In this document: one piece after another, positions 23,083 to 33,652 of the stretch | Numbering within the stretch: position 1 is the first letter of the stretch | Layout of the letters: each line of letters begins with the position of its first letter | Assembly (NCBI RefSeq): GCF_020921035.1 | Contig: NC_063156.1 | Coordinates: 8,928,001 to 8,992,000 of the forward strand | DNA length: 64,000 nucleotides | Origin: Rhodamnia argentea | Taxonomy: Eukaryota; Streptophyta; Magnoliopsida; Myrtales; Myrtaceae | Reading direction: 5' to 3' | Notes under the pieces: model-generated | Database searches by the model: none | Seen by the model: only the letters and a program-made list of their open reading frames with translations | What the model was told of the DNA's origin: nothing | Made by a program: the position numbers and the translations under genes

Positions 23083-24059
23083 TTTCGAGGATGGAGAAGC
23101 AGTGGTGCAGTTGTCATTTTGTCACCCTTTGACACATTCCCAACGTCATGGGACCACCAAGTTGAAGTTGAACACTGTAAAAATACCGGAGGATCATCGG
23201 CGTTACAGAAACGGTTGCATGTATAAGTAATAAAGAATGGAATGGTCGGAGCAAATTACTTTAAAATTATAATAAAATCAGAAGCAAAAATAAAATTGGA
23301 TTACCAGACAATTGAAACACACTTTATAACCTTTCATTTCATTATCTCATGTTGCTCTGTCCAAAAAAAAAAAATAATAAAAGAAAAATCTAAAATCTGT
23401 TTTACATGTTAGAGGATACAATAAGTAGGAAATTGTAATTGTTATTTGAACTTCTTACGATACCACCTCCCACCTCCACGTCTAGAACCTCCCATTGTAT
23501 CATTCGTTGCTTTTGCACTCGATAAAAATGTTTTTGCAACTGCTCGGAACAATTGGAGCGTAAATGTTATGCTGAGATTGAAAATAATAGAAAACGTCAT
23601 AGTCAATTTACTAGAAGTTTCCAAAAGCACAGCGGAGTCATTTTAAGGCTTTTTCAATGAAGTAGACTAATTAAAAGATTCTTGAACAAAACTTTGATGC
23701 GGGCGTTTCCATGAACATGCTGATTGTGTTGGTGCTTCAAGCTTTTCCCCATGTTTATTTTTTGGACCTGTTGGGTTTCACATTGACGCTAAAAAGAAGA
23801 GGTTGATGATGGCTTTGGATGGAGACTGGGAAAGGAGAGTGGGAATGCTTGACGGATTGAAATTGCTTATGTCTTTATTTGAAAACAACTTTAATCGGCG
23901 GTGGCTGGTGGGGGCTGACATCTGATGCTCTCTCGCAACATCTATTCTAGCTTCCTTTTGGGAAATTTTCCTTTCACTTTTCCCACTTCAATTGAACTAA
24001 ATACTTTTGCTTTGCTTGCTTTTTGGTGCTTACATATTTGCTGCTGCTTTTCCTCTCAT
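23083..24059 (+). repeat. Left edge of duplication unit B
   Basis: 23083-23340 corresponds to 562-870 of unit A (GGATGGAGAAGC, CACCCTTTGACACATTC, AAGTTGAAGTTGAACACTG). The following 23340-24059 is AT-rich and partly repeats blocks seen near 30240-30360 (GGGCGTTTC, TTTCACATTGACGCTAAAAAG). No gene is supported. Confidence 0.6.
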
Positions 24060-25040
24060 TTTCCTCCCTCCTCTGGTCTGACAGCGAAATGACAAAAGAT
24101 GATCTCCTATGCTTGATTAACTCTGATAATGAACCCTGCCCAAAAGACAGAAACTTTGTGCGGGCTGAGTCTATGTTGGGGGTCTGGTCTCTTTTACGAT
24201 GTTGCTTTTTCTCTCATTTTCTTCACAGCAGTGCTGGTTTAATAGCGAACCGAATGCTAGATCAATTCCGATTAATGAACTGCTCAAAAGGCAACAACTT
24301 GGTGGTGTGGGACTCTGCACGAACCCCGGAGGAGCAGAGTGTGTATGAGAATGATATGATCCGATTCTCTATCCGGGCCTGGGATGAGTGACCCGCGAGC
24401 ATATGGGAATCACAGAAAAATAAAATCTGAAGAAAGAGTTGCATACATTCAACCAAGTCTTAATTTATTGATTTGTTACTCTACAAAATTAATCGGTTAT
24501 GTAGTTTGAATTCCAAATGAACCATCGACTTTTGAATTTATAAATGGCTGAAAACAATTGTATACTAAATAAAAGTAAGCTCAAACGTCTCCTTTTTATC
24601 GGGAGTTAGACTAGAAATTAAAGCAAACGACTATTACTACTACTACTACATCTTGTTAATGAAACAAATTGAGTATCACATCATTTTCATTCAGCAAATT
24701 CGCGACCCATTTGCATGCAACTTTGCGATGCACGACGAGGGGAAAAGGAAGTTGCTTGCCAGCCCACCACGAGAATTTCAGCTAACATCTCCACCGTCGA
24801 CTCTTCTTGTTTTGGTGGTTTTTCAAAGCAATCTGCGTCATTGAATTGGTACATCCTTGGTTGATCTTAGTCATGAACTCTACTTGCCTCTGGTGGGTCG
24901 GGGAGCACGTTGACCGAGTCTGCTCAACAGAAGTCGCTCGACCAATTACGGATGTAGTTCGGGATTCAAAAATAGGTTTTTTTTTTTTGTCAGTATTCAA
25001 AAATAATTCAAAAAGCAATGTTGATGTGCAGAAAAAAAGG
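24060..25040 (+). repeat. TNL upstream module, copy 2 (in front of the TIR-only relic)
   Basis: It has the same block order as copy 1: ACTTTGTGCGGGCTGAGT (24156), the AAAATTAATCGG-type spacer, GCGACCCATTTGC (24701), and GGTCGGGGAGCACGTTGACC with GTTCGGGATTCAAAAA (24896-24971). It includes a partial inner duplication of the AACTGCTCAAAAGGCAACAACTT block near 24270. It lies upstream of the TIR relic just as copies 1 and 4 lie upstream of their TNLs. Confidence 0.6.
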
Positions 25041-25299
25041 AAAATAAAATCATATAACGTGAAGAGTCCTGTTTTGTCGTTGGCTCATGTGCGTTTTGCG
25101 TTCTTTCTTTGTTAACAGAAACAACCAGTCAAGTCTAAGTCAAGAAGCACCTTCCGGGTAATGCTGCTAATTCTCCTTTCCAATCACCATCCATCAGCGG
25201 TTCGATATAGCGTGAAGAGTCTTGAATCGTTGGACGGCAAGAGCAAAGCATCGTTCAAGCACGCCCAGCATAATGTTGTTCGAGCTTTCCTCGGTAATC

Positions 25300-25800
25300 C
25301 ATGACATTTTTGAAATTCTCAGATCTGGGATTCCCGAAAAAGAACATTTTTAATGCCAAAAGTTGTGTACGGAAATCATTCAGGTGCCAAAAGTTTCCGC
25401 TGCATCATTTCAATACCAAATCGGAGACAAAAGGATTATTTTGGTACCTCCGACCAAATACTCCGACCAAAATTGCCACGTGCCATCAATAATAATTTTT
25501 TAATTTAAAATGATATTTAAAAAAATAAATCCACGTGGGCTGCCACGGGGACTTCTACACTTTAAAATAAATCAAATTTAAAAATTAGATAAAAATTAAG
25601 TTCGTTTAAAATACAAATTTTATGTAAAATAAAATTAAAAATAAGCTTAAAACTTAACAAAAAAACCTTAATTTTTTTAAAAAAAAAAAAAAAAAAAAAT
25701 TCTGGTTACCAGGCAGCAAGGGCTTTCACTAGCCCTCGCCCCCACCATCGTTGGCAATGGCGGGAGGTGCTGGGGCATGGCCAGCAAGGGTTGCCAAGCC
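25300..25800. repeat. AT-rich insertion with GC-rich end, probable DNA transposon relic
   Basis: It separates the leader-like block (GAATCGTTGGACGGCAAGAG at 25225, CAGATCTGGGATTCC) from the TIR relic. It holds paired motifs (CCACGTGCC, CCACGTGGGCTGCCACG), a long A-run at 25676-25698, and a GC-rich end with CCCTCGCC and CAAGGGTTGCCAAGCCTCGG. Similar GGCGAGGGT...GGCCGG blocks occur at 19050, 42350 and 55815. Boundaries and class are not resolved. Confidence 0.4.
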
Positions 25801-26113
25801 TCGGCCAAGGGCTTAGCATTGTTCAAGCACGCCGAACAGAGAGATCCGATATGGTGGGTCTTCCTCAATTTCTTTTACTGGCTTTGTAGCATCTGCTCCA
25901 CCAATTCTCTTAACACTCATTCAGAAGATCTGATGTACAAGCCGTCTTCCTCATCGACCTCTCCTAGGGCGGGTGACTATGAAGGGAGAACCAAAAAGCC
26001 GAAAGGAAATAATTAGGAAGTGTTCTTGAGCTTTAGAGGGAAAGGCACTAGCCAAGGCTTCACCGATTATCTCTACACTAGCCTTGTCAATGCAGGAATT
26101 TGTGTGTTCATAA

Positions 26114-27153
26114 TAGATCTGTCAAAATGAGTCCAAAACCCATTTAATAACTCACAAGCATTTAAATGGATCATAAATATATCATAACAAACTTAGCAAA
26201 TTAGCATATAAGATAATCCATTTAATAAGCCCAAATAAGTGGGTTGTAAATGGATCCATTGTGAATCCATTTATAATCCATTTAAGATAACCCGCTTAAT
26301 GTCTCTATTTTTTTTTTTTACTTTTCTTTTTTTTACCTTTTGTTTCGCCTCAACGTGGAACTCAGATGAGACCGTCTTCGCCCCCTCTGCCTCTTCTGCC
26401 GGAGACAGCATTCGCAACGAGGAGGCGGCGCTCTGGTGGGCCGCCCTCGAGCAGCTCCCCACCTAATAGAAGGTGAACTTGACCAGCCGCGTGAGCTCTG
26501 CAGTGCAGCTTGGCCATGGCTGTTATGGCCAAGGGAGCTCTATAGCAAAGCTCAGTTTTAGTGGCCATGGACGCGAGAGCTCTGCCACAAAGCTCGGGCA
26601 TCATCGCGGAAGAAGAAGCAGATAAAGGGAATGAAGAAAAGTTGCAGTATGGAGAGAGACAGTCTTACCAATGAAAAGGACAAAAGAGGAGACAGGGGCG
26701 TGCACCTCTTCAATTATTTTCATTTTTTTTACGCCAAAAAAACTATTTTCTCTATTTTTTTAACAGAATTTTTACATGGGGACAACAATCATGTTGCGAA
26801 AACCATGGGAGCAAACCAGGTAAATCAGGTCAAAGCCATTAAAAATAAAAAAAATTAAAAATCATAGTTTTTCAAAATTAAAAAAATAAAAAAATTATCC
26901 AAAATGATTTAGTAACATAATTATTTCAAAAATTTATAAAAAGCAATTTTTCTTAGATTGGATTAAATATAGAAATATTTTAATAATATGAGTCGGGTCG
27001 GGTATGGATTGGGTATGAATCGGGTATGGGTCGGGTCTAGTATGGGTTAATAAATTGGCACTACGCATAAATAGGTCATAAATGGATCAATTTGGATCGA
27101 ACCATTTATGATCGGACCCAAACCCGACCTAACTCATCTGTTTGACAAGTCTA
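26114..27153. mobile_element. 1.04-kb hAT-like non-autonomous element inside the TIR relic
   Basis: The ends are imperfect inverted repeats: TAGATCTGTCAAA on the left and TTTGACAAGTCTA on the right. The flanking 8 bp are GTTCATAA (26106-26113) and GTTCAGAG (27154-27161). The uninterrupted TNL-B reads GTTCAGAG here, so the left copy has drifted. An 8-bp duplication and TAGA..TGTCAAA ends suggest hAT. The inner ends are rich in GGATCATAAAT and GGGTCGGGT motifs. No transposase is seen. The middle carries GC-rich DNA unlike its surroundings. Confidence 0.65.
26346..26466 (+). pseudogene. Captured N-terminal fragment of an ABCG/PDR-type transporter
   Basis: The frame reads STWNSDETVFAPSASS, then IRNEEAALWWAALEQLPT and a stop. 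In plant full-size ABCG (PDR) proteins the N-terminus has a Trp/VF/Ser-rich stretch followed by DEEALKWAALEKLPTYDR, so the match in order and spacing is strong for such a short piece. It lies inside the hAT-like element and is much more GC-rich than its ends, which fits host-exon capture. It could not form a transporter. Confidence 0.55.
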
Positions 27154-27499
27154 GTTCAGAGTTAGGAGATTGGTCCGGAACTTCTCTCTAGTATTACATA
27201 GTCTAAGATCTCGATCCCGATTATCTCAAAGGACTACTCTTCCAACAAGTGTGGTGCCCTCGCAAATTGACTCGGATGTTGAAGCCCTAGAAAAGCGGAG
27301 GACAAATGGTGCTGCCCATATTTTACAAAGTGGAACCCTCACAATTGCAACATCTTATGGGGAGATTGAGAGATGCTATCAATGCACACAGAGAATTGTG
27401 AAGGAATGGGAAGAAGTGCTCAAAGAAATTAACACCTTGAAAGGATGGGAATTCGAGAAAACCGATAATGGGTACCTTACTCTCCACCAAAAGAGGCTG

Positions 27500-27745
27500 G
27501 TTAGTTTCTCACACCTACATCTTGTTAGGGCTCTCTTCGACCCTCTCGCTCTCGGTGCATTCACACGTCGTCCCCGCTTGCAAATCTACCATCCACAAGC
27601 TCGAGACCATCCCCTCCGCCGCAGGACCCACCCTCGCCCGGCCGATCCTCCCTCTCCCCTGCTCGGCCTCTCCCTCTCCAACCAGATTTCGTCCTCAACC
27701 CCCCGAACAACCGGCAACGCTAATTACCGACATTAAAACACTTGC
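27500..27745 (+). other. GC-rich fragment of unknown origin after the TIR relic
   Basis: Immediately after the relic's exon 1 donor the sequence diverges from TNL intron 1. It becomes a C-rich block open in two frames, one reading STIHKLETIPSAAGPTL and RPILPLPCSASPSPTRF. I do not recognise either. Its composition differs sharply from the surrounding AT-rich DNA, so it may be a captured exon piece. Confidence 0.3.
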
Positions 27746-28299
27746 GTCATATGGCTAACAAGAGAATTGCAAAGTTGCCATGCACAAAAGCACGAGATTA
27801 ATGGTCCCATCTCAATCTTTTTGTTCTTTCTTTCTTTAGTATTTTGTATTCGTGTACATCACAATTCTCATGAGATGAATAGAACGGTAATCAAATGCAT
27901 GAAGTTTGGTGCACATTAGTCTTGTTAAAAAAAGAGAGACATTGGAAATGTACGGCCCATATGAGATTCACATGATTAGATCTCCTTAACCAATACTTAA
28001 CAAGCACTAGTCAATCACATTGAATAAGAAAGTCATTCCAGTTTTGATATACTAGTTAGACGATATGCGAGAGTCGAGAGAACTGTGATGAGTTTATTAC
28101 TCAAGATAAAAATCTAATTCCAAAATAAATCTCTCCCGAAAGTAGGCTTTTCCATGCCACACCATGCTTATTTCATAGTTATCATGCCTCCGTCCCGGTC
28201 ACTTCGATATCCCTCCTCGAATTAATTATAATTAACCAATCACAAATAATTAAATCCGAAGAAAGAAGTTGCACACTTTCAACCAAATTTTAGTTTATT
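27746..28299. other. AT-rich intergenic DNA, nothing recognised
   Basis: No conserved frame, repeat unit or RNA gene is visible here. It ends at the target site of the following insertion. Confidence 0.5.
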
Positions 28300-28319
28300 G
28301 ATTTAGTACTCCACAAAAT

Positions 28320-29047
28320 CCCCAAAAAGAACCTAGCCTCCAAACAGTCTAAAAAAGGGGAGGGAGGGAGAGATCTAACTCAAACTCTCTCCTCTTCTCT
28401 TCTCTCCCTCTTATTTTCACACCCTTTCTTTTTCAACCTCTATTGAGGGGAGAGTTTCAGTTAGATCTCTCCCTCCCTCCCCTTTTTAGATTGCTTTGAT
28501 TTTCTATTTCCTTTTCTTACTTTCCTTCCATTTGGGAGATGTTCTCTTTCTATTTAGTCTAGATCTAAAGCTTCTATCTCCCATTCTAGTCTAGATTTGG
28601 GTTTTTTGAGTGTATGTGGTTGGGATTTAGCTTTCCTCGGATTTCGTTGATGAACAAGTCAAGTTTCAAAAGAGATCAAAAGAGCTTCGTGAAGATTTCG
28701 CTATCACAGATATCGGATCTGCGCTCGTCTAACCTTTTTGCTCTACTCGGTGATGATGCTAGGGATGCCAATGCTAGGCGCGCAAAGCCATAGCAATAAA
28801 TGGATATCTTATTGTGTGCTCATTATTAAAGACGGATTCGGTGGTTAGTCGTCGATTTTGGTGTGAAGAAATCATAGATGTGCTCTTTGAGCGTGTGATC
28901 TATAACTTTGTTCTGACGATTTCTCTTATTTTTCGGAGCTTGTTTTGATTTGAAGTTTTTTGGGATTTGTCTTGGTTTGCGGTTGAACCGCATTGATCCT
29001 CTCTTGTATTTCGAGGAAGTGTATGAAGTGTTATTTTGATATAAAAA
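28320..29047 (+). mobile_element. 728-bp insertion with 20-bp target duplication and a strong hairpin
   Basis: Flanks 28300-28319 and 29048-29067 are near-identical 20-mers (GATTTRGTACTCCACAAAWT, two mismatches). The insert ends in TATAAAAA. A duplication this long is typical of LINE- or SINE-type retroposition. Near its left end 28348-28392 and 28447-28490 form inverted arms of about 44 bp (GGGGAGGGAGGGAGAGATC against its complement) around a loop of about 54 bp. No open frame of note is present. It could be a 5'-truncated retroposon or a retroposed host RNA. Confidence 0.55.
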
Positions 29048-29089
29048 GATTTGGTACTCCACAAATTTAATACGTTTTTAATTCAAAAT

Positions 29090-29600
29090 ATTGATGCCAC
29101 ATATTTCGAAATGCAGTTCACACCTATGGAATCATTAAGTTTGTAATTACAAATGGCTGAAACCTATGTATTTTAAAAGTAGGTTTAAAGACCTCCATTT
29201 TATGGAGAGCCCGACTGCATATTAAAGCAAATAAGTACTACATCTTATCATTGTTTTACGAAGTTTTTGTATTTATTGAGTATAACGTCATTTTCATTCG
29301 GCTAAATAAGATATGACATCTAATTTTGATGGGACCCACACGAGACCCACGTGATATTAGGATTGTGCCATTAAGACTGCATAGTTTTTTGAAGTCTCTC
29401 GATGCAAGTCTGACCGAAATGGTGCCCATTCCTCGAGTTCAATCAGTCGAAATAGGATAATGATTAATCAAGTTCCACTGGTCACAAATAAATTAATCGA
29501 GTTCGATAGTACTCTTTTATTAGTGATGTTGACCGAGTCTGCTCAACACAAGTCGGTTGACCAATTAGTGATATCGCTCGGGATTCAATTTCCATTAAAA
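29090..29600 (+). repeat. TNL upstream module, copy 3 (most decayed)
   Basis: It retains the ACCTATGGAATCATTAAGTTTG block, the CATTTTCATTCGGC block and GTTGACCGAGTCTGCTCAAC with GCTCGGGATTCAA at 29520-29590. These match copies 1, 2 and 4 but with many more differences. No TIR sequence follows. Confidence 0.5.
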
Positions 29601-30239
29601 TATGACCAAAAAAACAATTCGATTAAAATTTTTATACAAATCATATTTTTAACACTGTCAATTTTTTTTTTTTTTTTTGGTCAATCCTATCTCTAACTCC
29701 CTTTTATTTGATTTTTGCTATGTCTCTTTATAGAGGGCAGCAATCGAATCCCGCAGCTGTGATATTAGCATCTTCACCTCAATCTCTTTACTAGCAAGAT
29801 TGCATATCAATTCGATAAATATTTTATTTTTGTAATTTTAACGCTTGATGGATAACACTCCCAAGTATAGCTCATCCAATGTTAAAGACAAGAATAATGT
29901 TGAATATATTTGAAGCATTTTAATTAACAGAGGGAAAAATTTTAAATAAAGACTCTAAGTGCTCTTGTTTTTTCAAATAAAAACCTGCAAATTGAAACCG
30001 ACGAGAAGAGAGCAACTTCAATTGGAAATAGAGGAATTAGTATAGCCCGTACTAATGTGTACGTACTTCCTTATTGGTTCCCGGCATTCTTTCACGTATG
30101 ACTTGAACAGCTCCTCATCTTCATTTTCTTGCCAAAGCATCTATTGCACGCTCCCAAACAGCTCCCTACTGTTAGACTTACTTGGTTTCTCGATCCAATC
30201 GGAGGGAAATGAGCCTTCTCGAACAAAACTTTCACACGG
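29601..30239. other. AT-rich intergenic DNA, nothing recognised
   Basis: It contains a T-run at 29661-29679. The 3' part (30000-30100) repeats the GGAATTAGTA...GTGTACTTCC motif found at 1008-1045 and 30575-30612. No gene is supported. Confidence 0.5.
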
Positions 30240-31345
30240 GCGTTTCTGTGAACATACTGTTTTTTTTTTCTTTTGGACCGGTGCGTTTCACATTGACGCT
30301 AAAAAGACGGGTTTCGTATTTGCTGTTGCTTTTTCCTCTCATTTTCTTCCCTCCTCTGGTCTGACAATGAAATGACAAAAGATGATCTCTTGTGCTTTGA
30401 TTAACTTTGATAATGAAAATGCTCAAAAGAAGACTGAGAACTTTGTGCGGGCTGAGTATCGAGCTGGGCGTGTTTTCTCCATGGCCTTTATTGACGTGAG
30501 AAAAGTTGATAAAGGGGACGTGGATTGAAATCGAAAGTGATGAAAAACGGAGCATACTTTGATTGAAAACAGAGGAATCAGTAAGCACGTATTGATGTGT
30601 ACTTTCCTTAGTGGTTCCGACTTTTCTTCACTGTAGCACAAGTTGGGGGTTCGTCTTATTTTTTTGGGGATTGCTTTTGCTTTGCTTTGGGGTGTGCTTA
30701 TCTTTGATAGCAGAAACGGCAAAAGACGATTCTTTTGTGCTTTGACTAATTCTGATTAATGAGCTAAAGATAACAACTTTGTGGCTAAGTCACAAATTTA
30801 ATGTGTTATTTAGTTTGAATTCCAAATGTGGAGGTCAACACAGTTTACAAGTGTGGAACCATCGACTTTTGAATTTTTATGTATATCCGAATAAAAATAA
30901 GTTTAAACATCTCCATTTTATTTTATCGAGAGAAAGACTAGAAATTAAAGCAAACAACTACTATTACATCTACTTCTTGTTAATGGAACAAATTTTGCAA
31001 TTATTAAGTATAACATCGTTTTCATTCAGCAAAATCGCGACCCGTTTGCTTGCAAATTTGTGACGCACGGCGAAAGAAAAAGAAGTTACTTGTTTGTCAG
31101 TCCACACCCACGACAATTTTAGCCATCATCTCCACCGTAGAGTCTTCTTGTTTAGATGGTTAATCCAGGAATCTACGCCGTTGAATCGGCGGTCAATCTT
31201 AATCATGAACTCCAATTGCCTCTGGTGGGTCGGGGAGCGCGTTGACCGAGTCTTCTCAACAAAAGTCGCTCGACCAATTTCGGATGTTGTTCGGGATTCA
31301 AAAATTATTTAAAAAGCCATGTTGATGTGCACAAAAAAAAAAAAA
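30240..31345 (+). repeat. TNL upstream module, copy 4 (in front of TNL-B)
   Basis: Blocks in order: GGGCGTTTCTGTGAACATAC, AACTTTGTGCGGGCTGAGT, a GGATTGCTTTTGCTTTGC-rich part, GCGACCCGTTTGC, and GGTCGGGGAGCGCGTTGACC with GTTCGGGATTCAAAAA near 31230-31305. It corresponds to copy 1. Lacking the 3.5-kb LTR insertion, it shows the empty target site near 30435. Confidence 0.65.
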
Positions 31346-31593
31346 AATTCATATAAGTCTTGGTCGTTGGCCCATGTGCGCTACAACCAGGAGGGAGCAT
31401 CTGCGTACTTCCGCGTTATGCTGCTAGTTCTCCTTTCCGATCACCATCCGTCGCAGCAGTTCGATTTAGCGTGAAGAGTCTTGAATCGTTGGACGGCAAG
31501 ATCTCAGCATCGTTCGAGCACGCCGAACAGTGTGTCGTGAATCTCTGGAGATCACAGCAGTGGGTGGATTGTGTTGTCTTGAGCATTCCTCAG

Positions 31594-31782
31594 GTAATCC
31601 ATGACTCCTCGCTCTATTCTACTTCTCTGCTTCGATTCCTGTATTTTCTTCTGATGACTTGCGGATCGAGCTCCGGGAGACGTTTCTGCAATCCCCAGAT
31701 CTGGGGTTCCATATTTCTCCTCTCTGTTTCCTGCTTTCTTTTGAGGCTCTGCTCCCATCAATCTCTTCTACCGCCTTTTTAG
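31594..31782 (+). other. Predicted intron in the 5' leader of TNL-B
   Basis: The donor CCTCAG|GTAATCC and the acceptor TTTTTAG|GTGAATTTTG match those of TNL-A. This intron is 27 bp longer, from an extra TCTACTTCTCTGCTTCGATT-type segment. Confidence 0.5.
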
Positions 31783-31816
31783 GTGAATTTTGAACGCGGA
31801 GCCAAGAAGATCCGAT

Positions 31817-32444
31817 ATGGTGGGCGTCTTCCTCAATTTCTTTTACTGGCTTTGTAGCATCTGCTCCACCAATTCTCTCGAGATGGAAAGAGAAGAACCC
31901 ACTCCTTCAGCAGAAGATCCGACGTACAGGGCGTCTTCCTCGTCGGCCTCTCCTAGTGCAGGTGACTATGAAGGCGGAACCAAAAAGCCGAAAGGAGATA
32001 ATTACGAAGTGTTCTTGAGCTTTAGAGGGGAAGACACCCGCAAAGGCTTCACCGATCATCTCTATACGAGCCTTGTCAACGCAGGAATTCGCGTGTTCAG
32101 AGACGACAATGAGCTCCGCGTTGGCGAGGAGATTGGTCCGGAGCTTCTCTGCAGTATTACGCAGTCCAAGATCTCGATCCCGATTTTCTCGGAGAACTAC
32201 ACTTCTAGCAAATGGTGCCTTCGCGAGCTAACTCACATGTTGAAGTGCAAGGAAACCAACGGGCAATTAGTGTGGCCCATATTTTACAAAGTGGCACCCT
32301 CACAAGTGCGGCATCTTACAGGGAGATTGGGAAATGCTATCAATGCACGTGGGGAAGTGGACGAAATGTTGTGAAGGAATGGGAGAAAGCACTCAAAGAA
32401 GTCGGCTCCTTGAAAGGATGGGAATCCGAGAAAATTCATAATGG
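31817..32444 (+). pseudogene. TNL-B exon 1: N-terminal anchor and TIR domain
   Basis: The hydrophobic start VGVFLNFFYWLCSICSTN is identical to TNL-A. The TIR is closer to consensus than in TNL-A: LSFRGEDTRKGFTDHLYTSL, DDNELRVGEEIGPELLCSI, SSKWCLREL. One missing G near 32368 ends the frame at DEML. After it, KEWEKALKEVGSLKGWESEK reads in another frame to the donor GG|GTACG at 32445. The stop would leave a product of about 185 residues with a nearly whole TIR. Confidence 0.85.
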
Positions 32445-32555
32445 GTACGTTATTCTCCACCAACATATTGTTTAGTTTGTCACAAGTAGATCTTTTTTCC
32501 AAACGGATTTAAAATATTTGCCATCCCATACTCAAAATTTTATGTTATTTGATAG

Positions 32556-33652
32556 GCATGAAGGAGCACTTGTTAACATTGTTGTCCGGGAGGTTTTGCA
32601 CGAATTAAGTAGAAATTTTCGGCTAACTCTTCCCAAAGAGTTGGTTGGAGTTGATGATCGTGTGCAAGAGATTATGAGCCTGATAGACGTTAAAAAATTT
32701 ACAAATACAACGATTATCGGAATCTGTGGAATGGGCGGCATCGGTAAGACAACTCCGGCAAAGGTCCTGTACAACAATCTCTCTAGTCAATTCGAACATC
32801 GTAGCTTCTTGACAGATATTCGAGAAACATGTGCACGGAAGGGTATTGAATGCCTGCAAAAGCAACTCATTTGCGATATACAAAGTCCATATGGCGGGTC
32901 CAATGTCGCGGAGGGAATCGGTGTCATAAGGTCTCGCTTTACGGGTAAGAAAGTCCTCATTGTCCTTGACGATGTGGATGATAATACTCACTTGAATGCT
33001 TTGGCCGGAGAGAGTAGTTCGTTTGAAGCTGGTAGTATAGTCATCATAACAACTAGAAACAAGAGTATTCTTGAGGAGGCTAGGGCAAGCCACATCTACC
33101 AACTCAAAGAGTTGCCTTTGGATCAATCGCTGATTTTATTCAGTAGACATGCTTTTCGAAAGGATTCTCCTCAGAGCGATTATGAGGATATCTCTCATGA
33201 TGTTGTATCAACTACTGGGGGGCTTCCCTTAGCGCTCGAAGTTATAGGTTCGTTTTTATGTGGAAAGGGAAAAGACGTATGGAAAGATACGTTAAAGAAA
33301 TTAGAGAAGGTGCCTGAAAAGAAAGTGCAAGAGAAGTTGAGGATAAGTTATGATACGTTAGATCTATGAGGAGCAGCAAATATTTCTGGATATTGCATGT
33401 TTTCTTATTGGATGGCCTAAACAAAGTGCGACTTATATGTGGGATGCCTGTGATTTTTTTCCGGCGAGGGGGCTCGAAGTGCTCAGTCTTCTGTCCCTAA
33501 TAAAAATTGACGAAAACGGCAATCTAATGATGCATGATCAACTCAGAGATTTGGGAAGGGAAATTGTTCGTCAAGAAAATGCAAAGGAGCCTTGGAAGCG
33601 GAGTAGATTATGGAATCATAAGGACGCCGAAGATGTGGTTGACAACAGCAAG
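32556..33652 (+). pseudogene. TNL-B exon 2: NB-ARC domain
   Basis: Motifs: GMGGIGKTT (P-loop), FLTDIRETCARKGIECL, KKVLIVLDDVDD (kinase 2), GSIVIITTRNKSIL, TTGGLPLALEVIGSFL, then a one-base insertion at DTLDL and TGA 33367-33369. FLDIACFLIGWPKQ, MWDACDFFPARG and MMHDQLRDLGREIVR (MHD) continue in the next frame. The exon length (1097) is one base over the phase-consistent 1096 of TNL-A. Confidence 0.88.

Larger units (their letters stand above)
25851..27480 (+). pseudogene. TIR-only TNL relic, split by a DNA element
   Basis: This is the remnant of a third TNL. The 5' part (25851-26113) matches TNL-A/B from ATGGTGGG through FLNFFYWLCSICSTNSL to the TIR. It has a 2-bp deletion right after the start (so the ATG is out of frame) and TAG at 26014-26016 where TNL-A/B have TAC of NYEVFLSF. 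The TIR is broken at 26114 by a 1.04-kb insertion and resumes at 27154 (GAGATTGGTCCGGA), running to FEKTDNG and the exon 1 donor GG|GTACC near 27471. No NB-ARC or LRR follows, so the locus was either truncated or never a full copy. Confidence 0.85.
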
